Positions 1-12,479 of a DNA stretch of 64,000 nucleotides are shown piece by piece. Source of the stretch: Druceiella hillmani (Eukaryota > Arthropoda > Insecta > Lepidoptera > Hepialidae); assembly GCA_039881145.1 (NCBI GenBank), contig JAYKKI010000003.1, forward strand, positions 9,506,001-9,570,000, read 5' to 3'. The stretch's first letter is position 1, and every line of letters begins with the position of its first letter. The notes beneath the pieces are model-generated. The model saw nothing but the letters and a program-made list of their open reading frames with translations, was not told where the DNA came from and made no database searches. The position numbers and the translations under genes were made by a program.

Positions 1-399
1 GTGTGCGTGCATACAGGCCTACGTACACTTTTGCAATAGTTCCATTTCAGCATTCTAGTCTGATGCAAGTAGAAATGTAAAGAAAAAACCGGCGAAGTGC
101 GAGTTGGTCTCGTGAACAAAGAGGTCCGTAGTAGCAAACGATATTAAAATTACATGTTTGTATTTCTCAAAGACACTGAATAATAAAGTTATTGCTGCGG
201 TCGGTACAGAAAATATCTCACATTTCAAGAACTATACAACATATCTTATTGAAATGCATTTTTGGTGAAAGTTTTATTTTAAGTTCTGCTTTCTTAATTT
301 CTTCAGAATTTCACACAACTTACTTGAAAAGTTAGTGAGGGAAACAATTTTTTTTATATATGAAAAGTGTAAATCTCACTATCGACTTAAATTAAAAAG

Positions 400-695
400 T
401 TATTTTGAAACCTCTGTATAATTTTCCAAAACCTATCTAACGATACCCCACACATTTATATGCACGGAATTTTTTTATCCCTCTGTTACCAATATTACCT
501 TTTTTGATAATTCCGCAATTTCGTTCTATAGTGGTTAATTGAAGATGTCTAATATCCAAATTTCATCTATATAGTGACAATATTCTACGAATATAATGGC
601 TGTGATAAACTTTCAGATGGATCAAGAGATAAACAGACAGAGAGCAAAATTATAAATGTTTCGTTTTTGCCACTTGGCTACAGAACCTTAAAAAG
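400..695 (+). repeat. Degenerate transposon 3' tail with GACAGA-type run
   Basis: The segment has a 'taacgataccccacac' block, then 'ggctgtgataaactttcagatgg', an 'aacagacagagag' run, and ends in 'ggctacagaaccttaaaaa'. This order resembles the 3' ends of widespread insect non-LTR or derived SINE copies, in which a GACAGAC/GACGGAC run precedes a 'tacggaaccctaaaaa' terminus. The resemblance is from memory of the family. No open frame survives and the 5' boundary is unclear. The bases before it, from 1, hold nothing else I recognise. Confidence 0.45.
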
Positions 696-699
696 GTGT

Positions 700-2060
700 A
701 ATGTATCATATACTATATCCATTTTAAACTTTTGATACTGTTATAAAGGCATGTACAGACTTCGCAAGGCATGAGTCACAATTGCTCGCCACAAATGCAT
801 CGACCTGAAGCAAATAAAGTCTAAAAAAACGCGGCTTACTACGGCCACGTATTCGGAATGAGCTGGCTATCCATCACATACAAAATATGCTCCCGTCGCA
901 GGCTTCCTTATCTTTCGTGAAATACATGACCCCGACACATGGCTCTATGTAAAGAGCGCAACAACAAAACAAAGAAAACAACTTGTCTACACGGAGTGTG
1001 AAAAAAGGTGTTTGTTGTCTCGTCGTGAACGTAAGCCGCGAATGCTTACAGTGAGCATCCGCGACCATATGGTACGAGGAAGGTTTGAAGAGGCATTCGC
1101 GACATATACCTCACAATATCTGTACATACGCTTTATAAAGGTAGAAATTATTTCTCTATTATAAAGTGATACTGGAATTTGAACAATTAAATTCCATAAA
1201 ACCTTCGATAAGTCTCGCATCTCATCAGACTTTTATCATTTGCGCTTTTAACAAAGTAAAAAAAAATGTAGCAACAAAAAAACTTAAACTTATTTCCTCC
1301 TCCGAAGAAGGAATTATTAATTTATCTTTAATTAGATTTAAATTTTAAACTATTATGTAAGAATTATTGTCACCGTGTCAAAATGGCGAGGTCCATTTCT
1401 GACTTAATAATTTTTCTCGTACCACTCCTGCTATGTTGTATCTATAAAGTTGATTTATCCGCCCCTTACGTAATTAGTTATTATGTTAATAGTTCTTTTT
1501 TTAAATCCTTAAATAGATTAGTCCCAATGGCAAAAAATTGGAGGAAATAATAATCTAAAAAAGCATTATACAACAGATAAATATAATTTTTTGAAAAGTA
1601 TGATTTATTAATAACACTATTAACGAAACGGATTTTTTTTATTGGACTTTTTTTAATAAATAGTTTCCTATTTTTCTCTTAAATCTAAACTGATCCTTAG
1701 TTTATGAAAGCACACAGTATATTCTCGTTTCCGTGTAAATGTAAGAAATTAAATTCGCAATATAACATTTATTGAAAACGTTAACTTTTTTGTAAGTACA
1801 TTTTTTGGATTATTTTCATAAAGAAATAATTTTTTCATTTAATAATAATTGCAGAAATAGTCATTTCATAAACTGTAATAAGATTGAAGTTCACATTTTT
1901 TTAACGTGTTATTCGAAATCACAATAATATTTATTAATATTCAATGAAAATTATAGTAAATTTACATTTATTTTTCTTCAATAATTTATTCAACATCAAT
2001 GAAAAGTAAAGTTTCAAAGTGAAATATTCTCCTTTTTATTTATTAAATAGTTCTTACTTA
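700..2060. other. AT-rich stretch without recognisable gene
   Basis: Short overlapping open frames of 60-77 codons occur on both strands around 874-1348. None has a recognisable motif, and overlapping antisense frames of this size are expected by chance in such DNA. The 890-1090 part is somewhat richer in GC than its surroundings, but no splice-bounded frame was found. From about 1350 to 2060 the sequence is poly-A/T-rich filler. Confidence 0.5.
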
Positions 2061-2075
2061 ATATGTTTTACAACC

Positions 2076-2177
2076 AATGCTAGACCAAGGGTAAACAATA
2101 CTAGACCAGGTTGTGTAAACAATACTAGACCAAGGGTATTTTAGTAACAGAAGCAGATTTTTAGTAACAGAAGCACC
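2076..2177. repeat. Short clustered direct repeats
   Basis: Three close copies of 'aatgctagaccaaggg' or 'aatactagaccaggg'-like units lie between about 2076 and 2137. Directly after them are two copies of 'ttttagtaacagaagca' (about 2139 and 2158). It looks like two short tandem duplications placed end to end, typical of replication slippage. No coding sense was seen. Confidence 0.7.
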
Positions 2178-3604
2178 TTTTGACAATAATTTTAAAAATT
2201 GAGCCTCGTTGTTAGATAAAATTCATATTCCATTCTCTATTAATTTACTGCCATGTATTGTTTAAAACATTAATAAAATATATTAAAATTTTAGTCCAAA
2301 ACATGATTTATTATAAATAAAGGCGGGGCCGTTAATATAAACTCGATTTACAAACGTTCATTTTGTTTTGAATGTGGAAGCTACAGATAAATATCCCAGT
2401 ACTATTCCGTAAACTTCGACTTTCATTATGCCCACTTGGTAATTTTAAACACAGCACGTTTTGCAAACAGCAGATCCATGGTAAATTCTAATTAACTTTC
2501 GTATCTAATTTATCAATGCTTTTAATCTTTAACTACGTTAAGAAATTAATTCCTAATATGATCACATTTTCTTGTAAAATTGGAACGAGACACGATCGAT
2601 GCGTCTATAGTAGGCTGAAATGCGAATTATAAAAGTGCAATTTTCAAAACAAAACATTAAGTATATTTTAAAAATTACATCGCTATAGCGGAGCATTGTA
2701 TAAAATTTGTTATTTCAATTGTTATATCACTTTTTTGTGTTTTATTTAGAATTTGTTATAAAACCAATATTTTGCTCTGAATTTGAATGAAACTTAAAAA
2801 ATTATTTTAATAAAAGAATTTATTTATTGGAAATGTTACCTATAAAATGTGATTAATTTTATTTGCACATTATTTTACAAAATATTTTTTTAAAACAAAT
2901 TTAAAAAAATAAAACTACATTATATCTAAACATAGATATAATGTAGTTATATTATTTGAAACAAAAAAATGTGTGGCGATATATTAATACTCTTTTTTAT
3001 CGAACTAATTTTACGTGTACGGAAAATATTTTTAAATGGTTGAATTTGAAATTTTTTTTATATTTATTGATGGAATTCATTTTTAACCGAGTTCTATTAT
3101 ATTTCTAACAACAATGTTTATTTTAATGTCCGACTAAGTGATCGGCTCTTGATAAATTCATTGAAAATATAATATATTTCTGAAAAGGTTGTATTAAAAA
3201 AAATTACATTCAAACGAAAAACATAGCTTCATTAATGGTTCTCTATATTTAAATACATCATTGTTTTTATTCCACTAACGTGGCTTGCCTAATCTGAGTC
3301 AGTGGATATAACATTGTTTTTATTTTAAAAATATTGACAATCCTCTTTCAATGGTACCATAGTGTAATGTTGGTGAAAATCGAATTATCGTGCCTGTCAG
3401 TTTATAAGTTATTCTATTCCAAGTAACAAAATCTTGTTCAGTGTGATAAGATAGTTTTTTCTGCAATAAAATGCGGATTGTACTTTTATTATTATGAACC
3501 CTTCTAAAATGTAAAACTAAAATATTTGTATTGTAGTTAGTCTGTCAAAAATTGTTTAATTGAAAAGTTGAAGAAAAGATAAAAAAATAATCGGTGTCAC
3601 ATTT

Positions 3605-3708
3605 ATAATTTGGCAGTGCCAACTGATGTCTAAAGAAAATATATTTTGCAGTGCCAACTAAAAAAAGAAAATATAATTTGGCAGTGCCAACTGATGTCTA
3701 AAGAAAAT
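3605..3708. repeat. Direct repeat containing 'tttggcagtgccaac'
   Basis: Two near-identical 37-bp units, each holding 'tttggcagtgccaac' followed by 'tgatgtctaaagaaaat', start at 3605 and 3672. A shorter related unit (tttgcagtgccaac) lies between them at 3644. The 'ttggcagtgccaac' core is itself an imperfect palindrome. Copy B does not visibly carry this expansion, so it probably arose after the two copies separated. Confidence 0.75.
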
Positions 3709-5528
3709 AATTTAAAGTCATCTCTGAATGGCAGACCAAATTGCAGTTTGGTAATTAGTGTATTTAAATTTCGCACTTTAAACTTAAAATTAACTTGAAA
3801 ATAAACAGGTGCAAGCATAGCAAGGAAGAAAAGTAAAATATTTTTATTATTTGAAATAAGATTTGAATCGAATACTGTTATCACCCTTGAGATCGTGTAA
3901 TAACAGAATTTATTTAAAAAAACATTTTTCTAGTGGACCACTTTTATGATTTTGTTATTTTTACAAGGATTTCTGCAATCTAATAAACATACATTTCTAT
4001 CAATGTTTCTGCTTATCTATCCTGAAAGAAGTTAAATAAAAATGTTTTACGGCTTAAAAATCAACGAGTTCATTGTTTTGATATAATAGAATTCACATTA
4101 TGTTTAAAGACATTCAGCTTTATTAATAATATTTACTTCAGTTTGATGTAAACCCATTTTTTCGTTGTTTATTCCGATAAATATCTGTATTATTTATGTC
4201 AAAGGGTAAGGACAACCATCATTTAAGCAAATGGTAGGATGATGGATCGTCTCACCCGCGGATCAACCTTTGAATGATATCTGAAATAAGGCTTGCTTGC
4301 TGAAATAGAGCTTCAACCTGATAATTGTAGAAATCGTATTATTTTAAGATAGGTGATGCAGTACAAATAAATTTTTCTAGAAACGTTTATAGTTTGATCG
4401 TCGTTGAAATTTATTTATATTATTTCCATTACAGTATAGTTTTGAGAACTCCCAAAAAGTAGCAAAAGTTCCAGCCTCCAAGGCGAATTGAATGGAAAGA
4501 TATTAAAGGGAGACAATATTAAAAGGAGACAATTGCATTTTCTCTCAACAGAAATCTTATCTACAATTCCATAAAAACTTTTCGCCGTGGAAATAAAAAA
4601 GTAGAATAATATAGATTTTCATTTGGCTTATCCTCGTAATTTTGAAAATTTTAATTTTTAAACCAGCATTGGTTTTTTTCTTGTCGTTATACTCATTGAG
4701 ACGGCTGGTAATGAGCATTTTATCCTATAATTAATTGTAACAATTTCTAATGGATAGTTTTATAATTCTATTCATACCAAGTTATAATGTATTATCTGAA
4801 CATTTTTGTCACTAATGAGAAAAAAAAATCAAACTATAAAATAGTTTTGTTGATAAAAAATTTCGCTCAGAAGCCATGTAAATATTTTAGCGCCCATTAA
4901 AATACCTTATCTGTGCACCATGGATAAAAGTTAAATCAAACATGGTACCTGTAATAAACGCAGCTTGTTTCGCAACAAAATTAGCTAAATTTAAAATTAT
5001 GTTTCACAATAACTTAGCTCAGTTTATTTTTGTAACTAAATAGATATACCAAATGAGTAAAATTGGAATTTTTATTTTAGATTTTTTTTGAAAAAGATTG
5101 AATAGATTTGTTGCTTATCATAATTTTGAACAGTAGAAGATGGATGGTTGATTACAAGCATAGGTTTAACTATACTGATAACTGATTTTTGACTGATGTT
5201 TAATATTAGCGGTCGTTTAGTCTATTCAGACTTCTTTAAGGATTTTAATTTGGTCCTCCATATTCGAATATAGTGAGAAAATAAGAAGGAACACGCAATT
5301 ATTCCATCTTTGTAATGCTTTGCAGACTGTCAAATGGGAAAATAAAGATTGCTTTGCTATAGCAAATGCTATGGGTCACTGAGTTGAGAAAACATTCGTC
5401 TTGTCTATCTCCTACCACAATCTCATACCACAATTTTGTGAAGAAAATTCACCTGCAAAATTTTTAAAGAATTCTATTACCAGCAATATTACGTAGAGCG
5501 GGGACATTTTTGAACTTCATTTCCCATT

Positions 5529-5771
5529 GTGAGACAATTGCAGTTTGATTGTGATTCGATTTATGATTCCAATATTTCATTTTCCCCACATTATTACGTA
5601 ATAATGAAAGTACTTAAACGAGTACTATCCGAATCTAAATCTAAGCAATTTGTTAGAAAACCGTGTTCGTGTAACACAGAGATAGACAATTTTTTCCAAT
5701 TATCTAAAGATATTACCAAAAGTATAGGTTTAAAAAATAAAATAGAGGTTATAAACATTCGTATTGAATGA
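5529..5771 (+). pseudogene. Conserved peptide-like segment in copy A (unrecognised)
   Basis: An open frame of 80 codons. Its middle part, including KQFVRKPCSCN and then NFFQLS, has a clear counterpart in copy B on the minus strand at about 50779-50976 (KQFVKKPHSCN, then NFFQLS). Conserved residues in both are RVL, KQFV, KP, SCN and NFFQLS. Conservation also extends into the flanking bases (the 'ctattaccagc' block and 'gggacatttttga'), so the match alone does not prove coding. I know no family with this motif. It may be a C-terminal fragment of a decayed transposon protein or a chance frame in conserved repeat DNA. Confidence 0.35.
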
Positions 5772-5999
5772 AAATAATTTCATTAGAAAATATTACTGAC
5801 TTTCACTACGTGACAATTTTTATACGTAGAAAGTACGCTGATATAAAATAAAGGTAGGCGAGTTTTATAGTATTGCATTTTCTTGTAATGCCATCTTTTT
5901 TTTCTTTTAAGTATATTTAGTATATTTATTACCCAAGGCCTACAAAAATTTTCAGGAATACGAAATTTAAAAAGTGAAATAAATTTATAAAAATAAAAA

Positions 6000-6008
<9 letters not shown>

Positions 6009-6046
<38 letters not shown>
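6009..6046. repeat. (TA)n microsatellite
   Basis: An A-run followed by an uninterrupted TA dinucleotide array. The tyrosine/isoleucine-rich frame on the minus strand across it is an artefact of the repeat. Confidence 0.95.
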
Positions 6047-6048
<2 letters not shown>

Positions 6049-6929
6049 CATAAATACACAAAACACTAAATTCTCTATCGCAACCAAAGCGGAAGTATTT
6101 ACCCCTTAACTTTAATTCATACTTAACAGTAAAATATTTAAAATTTCTGGTAGTCAACGATTAAAGGCAGAGTACCATACATCAACGGATATGCGGATAT
6201 TTCACTAAATTTGCGCGAATTTATTGGTTAATTGTTATAACAAGATTTTTTCGAAATATCTTAAATAATATAGCATAAAAATAATTACAATACTTTTAGA
6301 TTTTCGTCTTTATTACGAAGAAATAATTTATTTTTCGATAACAATACACTTATAATTTTTTCCACTTTTTCAACAGTAATTACCTTTAATTTTTCTATTA
6401 CGACAAAAAGTGCAAGTGGGGGTCTCCTATAAAAATAATCATAAGACAAATACTGAATTAGCAGCATAATCAATTATTCGCTCTGCGAAATAGCACTTGT
6501 ATCCATTACTACCTAAGGCCGAATAAATTGTTAGGTGCGTTAAGCCGATGACACTGCGCGGCGCTATTTGTTAATACCTTGTAGAATACTTAGATCTGGC
6601 AACATTTCATTTAAATCAGCAACGACGAGAACATGATAAGATACGAAAAATTATTATTGGTAATTTTCGATTTACTTTGTACCCATAGAAACCAACTTGC
6701 CGGGCCTATTTTTTATAGATGAGTTGCACTCGTCATTCAATTATTCGAATTATTATAAAATTTTTAACCAAGTGATAGGAAATTATTAACCGGGAATGTA
6801 TTAATGTTATTTACCGGAAAAATATTAACTGGGAATTTCTTAACCGGGTAATAGGAAAAATCGACAGTATTCCGCAAAATTGACCCTTTATATTAGGAAA
6901 CCATTTACATTAAGAAGATAAAAGGCATT

Positions 6930-9660
6930 TATCTCAATGCCTAATGGCGAAGCGTAAAATCAATCAATGCCTAATGGCGATCAAAGAGTTCTTTGATTTC
7001 AATACGTGGTTGTAAATACTTTACATAAATATTTATAAATATATATACTTTTAAGAAATGAAGGAAATAATAAACGATTATGCTAAAAATGTCTTTAATT
7101 AATTTAAACTATAAATTTGCGAAATAAACGTTTACATGTGTGTTTTGTTCTAATGAAAACAAAATGTATTTGCCTAAATTTGTAAATCAAACCAAGTTTA
7201 CTGATATTATTATAAATCGAGATGGATGTTCATCGTATTTATTTACATTTTTTAACGAAAATGTCCTTTTAAATGGATTCTTTCACTCGTTTTAGAAAAG
7301 AATATTTTATCATGCCAATATTTTGAATTATGTAAACTTTTATTTTACCAATAAAATTCACTGTAACATTGAAATAATTTCGAATTTATATTCTTCTATA
7401 CACTAATAAATAGATTGTTATTATTGACACTTTTAAGCATAAAATTATACTTACTATTTTTAAAATTATATTCAACACTTATCGCTACATTCCTTCCGAA
7501 ATAGGAGGGATAATGTAATCTATCTGACCTGTTGTGATAATGAAATAAATATATCAAAGTTTTCAAAATCTCGACCCGTTTAAGAGAAAAATTGCGATAA
7601 ACGCGTGAATAAGAAAAAAGGTATGAGTAAACATTAAGTACTAAACTTTGTTTTTAATATCGCTGGTTTTAGGAGACATAGCTTCCAGACTACGAAATGT
7701 AGAATATTTAAGGAGCAACTAAACTGATATATCTTAGTCTACGTACTTTAAATTTCCATAAAGATTTAATTCACAGAAAATCATACGTATCTTCATGGAA
7801 GTAGGTCTACTATGGAATCATTAATCTAATAATGTATAACGATCATAAGCACAAATTTTATGAAAAATGTATATTACTTTGACATTTGTGAGTGAAAACA
7901 AAAATTTCAACATAATATACATTTTCCAAAAATTTGAATATGTAAACTAAGTTTTATTTAATTTTTAATTTTTCAAAGAAAAAGTTATTTAAGCTATACT
8001 GTATCAATACAATTTAGCTACTTTTATAAAAAAAATTAGACTCCATGGAACCGGTAGTTAACATTGGAGCCGATAAGGAATATATATTTTTTATACGAAT
8101 AGCTTTCAAAACAAATGAAATTGACATAGACATTTCAGCATTTACACATGCTTCAAAAAACTTACCGTCCGTCCTAATTTACTTATTGTTTCATTTTAAA
8201 GAATAGTTTTGAAGAGGAAAATCGACATTTGGATTTCTGTAGGTATATTTTATCAGAATTTGGACTGATTTCATTTGGTTTATTTTAATCCAAAAATTCA
8301 ATCCAAGTTACGAACCCATTACATATATATTCAGAGTCCAGTGCTTCATCTCAGCGCTAATGCTAATTTACTTGAAGAGGAGTCAAAATAAAATTTATGG
8401 TTATCATCTACTATTAATAATTAGGTATTAAGGCTCTTTATATTGAACATAAATTCAATATTTCTTCATATTGAAGTTTTATTCAATATTTCAAAGCTTT
8501 ATTAGAAGAAGATATATCAAACAGTGAAAAGAAGACTGTAAGCCGACAGCGCCAATAGGACGTAATCAATTGCGATATTATAAGCTATCGATCATTATGT
8601 TGCTTTTATTGCAAGGGATCCAAGATAATAATACTTGACATTATAGTAGGATAGGAAGGGCGAGTAATCAATCGAAAACTTATTGCTTTTTGGACGTTAT
8701 TGGAATCATTTTTTCTGAAAGATTGTTGGAATATTTTGTACTGAGTAGTATACTTAACTTATCTTAACATGAATAAACATAAATTGTATGGCATAACTTT
8801 TGACAAATGTTTGTAAGTAAGCGATAATTTCGCAGCAAAATATACTTAGTCTAATCTAACTCATTGTGGTGTGGGTCTTTTTTTGACCCTTTTCCATTCA
8901 TTTAGAGGTTCTACAGAAAGAATTTCATAATTTTATGCGAAAACATCGAATGTCAATTTAATAGAAGAACAAATAACCAGCAAATACGTGCATTAATGTC
9001 TTTTTTTATTGGAATGGAATTAAATTACTCCTTAGTTAAATAAAATCCAGGGTCCTTTTTTAATATATCGTTTAAACTGAATTAACCAAATTAAATTTCA
9101 TGTTCAGTAAGTGGAGAAAAATGGAAGGTTTTACAAAAATCAAATAGGGTATATCTTAATAATATGTAGAATAATAATATATTTTAATTTTAATAATATT
9201 TTTACCGTACAACAATCTGACACATTTCTCTTAATTCTGTCGCTAAGCGTATATAAACTCAACGATTTTATAGTTCCGTTTGCAATTAAATTTTCTGAAT
9301 TACTGCTGGATTTTGAAACGAAATCCAGTTATCACTTGTTTCTTCGGGAGTGAATTTCAATTGCAAGTAAATATTAACTGAGTATAAACATTACTACCAT
9401 TAAAAACTAAAATAAAATATTCCCTGAAGTAGGCCAGGATACATAATATTATGAGTAAATCAAGAACCTTGAAGCTGCAACTTCCTTTGTCAGAGTTTAT
9501 GCGATATTTTGATTAGGATTAAAAACAATGATATTATCTTGAATTTTTTTTACGGCATAATTGAATAACTATAGTCAATATACGATTAATGTCACCATTC
9601 TATACTACAAAAAAGAACCAAAGTGAGTAGGACTCATGTTGCAATACTTGCATTATTTAA
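6930..9660. repeat. Core of copy A, direct match to core of copy B
   Basis: The segment starts with 'caatgcctaatggcga' (present twice here, at about 6934 and 6964) and 'caaagagttctttgatttcaa'-like sequence. It runs in the same order and orientation as 47.5-49.65 kb. Shared landmarks include 'aaataaacgttta' near 7125 and 47700, 'gactgtaagccgacagcgcc' near 8535 (one base changed near 48475), 'attgcaagggatcc' near 8610 and 48550, 'tgtcgctaagcgta' near 9240 and 49200, and 'cacaaaaaaagaacc'-like sequence near 9610 and 49630. No open frame longer than about 80 codons survives in either copy and no domain was recognised. Flanks of copy A match copy B in the opposite orientation. Confidence 0.75.
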
Positions 9661-10384
9661 AATTAAATACGCTTTCATTAGGTTTAAATATGATAGAATT
9701 CGTCGTATATGATTAAACACAAAATATATTAATTATACAATGCATACGGTCCTTCTCGATACCGGGGGAACGTACACGGTACCCGGCTTTGAATTCCACC
9801 ATCTCATCGTACGAAGCTGGATTGTTATTCTGGTTGTTTGTAAGGGATTACATTTGTAGTAATAAGTCCGCAATATGTAATAACTGTAAACATTAAAGTA
9901 CGTAATAATATTTTTTTTTACTTACTAACCTTAATTTATTTAGATAATTCTTATATATATATATAGATTATTCATCAGTAGGTAAGATGTGTCCCGCTTC
10001 GGAATCGACGTTGAAAGTTTTGTGAGAACAAACCAGCATTTCGTCATTGCAAAAGTGCTACATTCTCACGGGAAATAGTTTTATTTTTTACGGAATATAC
10101 TTAAGCTTATTGCTATCATAAAAACACATTTAATATTCAATGATATATGTGTTAGTAAATTAGCTGATAAAGAAATGAAGATCAGTTTATATATTAGATT
10201 AGCAAATAATATAACTGTCATCTCAGTTCATCAGCACTAATTCACGAGATCTCCCAACTGAATATTTTCCATTCTTCACCAGAGCAATTTCTTTTCTAAT
10301 ACGTTATAAGAGCATGGTGACAACTCTACCAGATAAGGCAAATATATTCTTGGATACGTTTAAATAAGAATTTTTAATATTCAT

Positions 10385-10430
10385 CAATTAAACGGACCAG
10401 GATGAAAATCTGTTCCGTTCCGTTTAATTG
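10385..10430. repeat. Hairpin in copy A
   Basis: A 12-bp inverted repeat (caattaaacgga / tccgtttaattg) encloses about 22 bases. The surrounding sequence aligns with copy B near 45540, where the hairpin arms are absent or degraded. It is therefore either a copy-A-specific gain or lost in B. Confidence 0.7.
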
Positions 10431-10781
10431 ATCAAGAGAGTCAGAAAAATAAATATTTCTTTTTTTTAGACCAATATTATTCCATGTCATAGAAGAGTTC
10501 ACTTTTGTGCATAATTTTTTGTGTATCCTGTATTGCTTCGCTCCTATTCCGCCCTAAACTTACTGTATTCATGAAGTGAGATGAATCTATGTTTTTTTCA
10601 GGGAAGTTTCGTATTTATTTGTTCTTTAAGTGTTAAGTTTAAGTTGTCAACTGAACGTTTAAATTAAAAGCCTGTGCTATGTATGAGAAGTTCTGATACA
10701 TTAAAAGAATTGCCGGAAACAAGTGGTAGATTTATTAGTTTCCAATCCAATATTTACTAAAAATAAGTATTGCCTTAAAAT

Positions 10782-11033
10782 TTGTTAGGCAAGTCTTTAT
10801 TATATTATAATACCTATGAAGACATAATTTTAAGCGTCAATTTGTCTTTTACACCATCACTGGGTAAAATGTATTATATATTATCAAAATTAAGTATTAG
10901 ACCTCAATTCGTGATCGGCACATATTTTTTTCATAATTTTGTAATATTACACACAAATATGCTCTCCTCGGTACCGGACAATTTTGCCGTGAACATGTTC
11001 CCTACTACTAAATATTATTTTTCATTTTATTAA
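10782..11033 (+). pseudogene. Second conserved peptide-like segment in copy A (unrecognised)
   Basis: An open frame of 83 codons whose second half aligns, residue for residue with no gap over about 45 positions, with the minus-strand frame at 45082-45282 in copy B. Shared short motifs are SFT.SL.KM, IL.KL, FFHN and SSVPD/TSVPD. The reading frame is kept in both copies across this stretch although the DNA has diverged, which suggests a once-coding sequence. Downstream DNA to about 11150 also aligns, in broken frames. The composition is hydrophobic and aromatic. I cannot assign it to a transposase, polymerase or capsid family. Confidence 0.4.
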
Positions 11034-11238
11034 TACCTCCACATAGGACCAAGTCCAGTATGGTATTTCAAAATTCGTCGAAAAAATCTGTCCTTATTAA
11101 ACACGAGTTTTCTTTTCTTCTATTCACATCCTTATTTATTCTGATATTATATTTAAATAAAAGTAACAGCATCACAAAATCTTGGAAAAGAACCGGAAAT
11201 TTACGGACTTCCATATTGATGGAACGAAGATATTGCTG

Positions 11239-11350
<112 letters not shown>

Positions 11351-11673
11351 GTCACCATTCTCAAGTGCTCTAAAAAGTGACGCGGGACGAAGGTCAAAAA
11401 GCTTCAGTTTTTGCGAATATCGGAGAACACAACTAAAAAAAAATTTAAATTATTAAATTAAACTTTATCAAATTTAAAAATTTTAGGTGACATATCACAG
11501 ACATTATTGCTTTTAAAGTATGCGATATGAAATAATATATTTCTTGAATTGCAATCTTAATCCACCTTTATATTTTCATTTGATCTTGAACGCATTATAC
11601 AACAGTATGTATTCATAATAAACAGACGATTAATGTCCATACAAATCACGAAAAAAAATGCACATAACAGTTA

Positions 11674-11773
11674 AAAGTAGATGGATAAAGAAATTTCTAT
11701 AGAATGCTTGTTCTTCCAGGTATATACCTGGGAGAATAGGCATTCTATAGCAATTTCTTGATCCATCTACTTT
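11674..11773. repeat. 100-bp hairpin (long imperfect palindrome)
   Basis: The arms pair from 'aaagtagatgga' at the left with 'tccatctacttt' at the right, through 'agaaatttctatagaatgc', to a palindromic centre 'ccaggtatatacctgg' at about 11717-11732. There are only a few mismatches and essentially no loop. It may be a small foldback MITE or a palindromic repair product. Only unassigned AT-rich DNA lies between it and the microsatellite at 11345. Confidence 0.85.
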
Positions 11774-12318
11774 ATCTTTTACACCATCACTTTCGTGCGC
11801 AGCCATCCGCTACTCTTTTGGTATATGTTAACCAACTAAGAGTAAAGAAAAATAGAAGAATATACGTTAATGTTAAGCAATCAAACGGTTTATACGGGGT
11901 AAAGCACTGTGTGAAAGTGAAATCTGAGAGCGGAAGTGTTAAAAACGATTTCATTTTTAAATATATTAAATTCAAATGGCTTTCTTCTGGCAATTTAAGA
12001 ATCTAACACCTATGGACAAATTTATTTATTTTATAGATATAAATGATTGAATAAGTCAATATATTTGCTGGTGGTCAACATTTCTCTACTTCCAATTCAA
12101 GTTAGTTTGAACCTTTAACGAAACATCGAGAGCCGATATCTTTTAAAAATATTGTGAAACCAATTCAATAATTATTTTTACCGACTCTTGAAGTTTAAAT
12201 ATAATTTTTTGCAACTGCAATAAGAGTGCTACTGTAAACGGTACTAGCAACAAGTTTATGTTGCTCAGCATTGCGTGGTTCTTGCCCTAGCTAATCTTCC
12301 TCTAATGCTCTTGTTATA

Positions 12319-12474
12319 ATGGACGCCGATACCTTAAATAACGCCGATAATTTAGATACAGATATTAGAATTATAGATATAAAAATAGAAGAATTTATAA
12401 AAGGGGGACTGCAAAAAAAAGGAAAGCATATAAATTTCAAACAAATTCGAAGGCGAGTAAAATCTAGAAATTGA
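12319..12474 (+). CDS. Short open frame, 51 codons, unrecognised
   Basis: ATG at 12319 begins an acidic N-terminus (MDADTLNNADNLDTD), followed by an isoleucine-rich middle and a basic C-terminus rich in Lys and Arg (KQIRRRVKSRN) before TGA at 12474. The charge change and even composition look more protein-like than most AT-rich chance frames here. It may be the N-terminal exon or fragment of a transposon gag or transposase-like protein, but no family was recognised and no start context or splice site supports it. A small hairpin (gcaacaag...) lies just upstream near 12248. It could be chance. Confidence 0.2.
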   Translation: MDADTLNNADNLDTDIRIIDIKIEEFIKGGLQKKGKHINFKQIRRRVKSRN

Positions 12475-12479
12475 AATTT

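Larger units (their letters stand above)
3222..11160. repeat. Large unclassified repeat, copy A
   Basis: By eye this region aligns, in inverted orientation, with copy B at 44.9-53.5 kb. Anchors are 3222-3480 with 53470-53230; 3690-3880 with 52880-52700; 5470-5770 with 51100-50780; 5900-5990 with 50400-50290; 10000-10430 with 45910-45540; and 10830-11150 with 45285-44940. The core 6930-9660 matches copy B at 47.5-49.65 kb in the SAME orientation, against its flanks. The copies are clearly diverged, with many substitutions and indels, so they are old. No known transposon protein domain was recognised. It could be a large foldback element, a Polinton-size element too decayed to recognise, or an inverted segmental duplication. 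Confidence 0.75.

Noticed and set aside
2076..2177. Possible CRISPR-like array of short repeats
   Set aside because: The units are only 14-17 bases long, spacing is irregular and short, and the setting is eukaryotic. Simple tandem slippage explains it.
5460..9700. Copy A core as an independent transposon inserted in copy A
   Set aside because: Not fully excluded, but no terminal repeats or target-site duplications were seen at 6930 or 9660, and the core occupies the matching place in copy B. The flip by arm recombination is therefore simpler.
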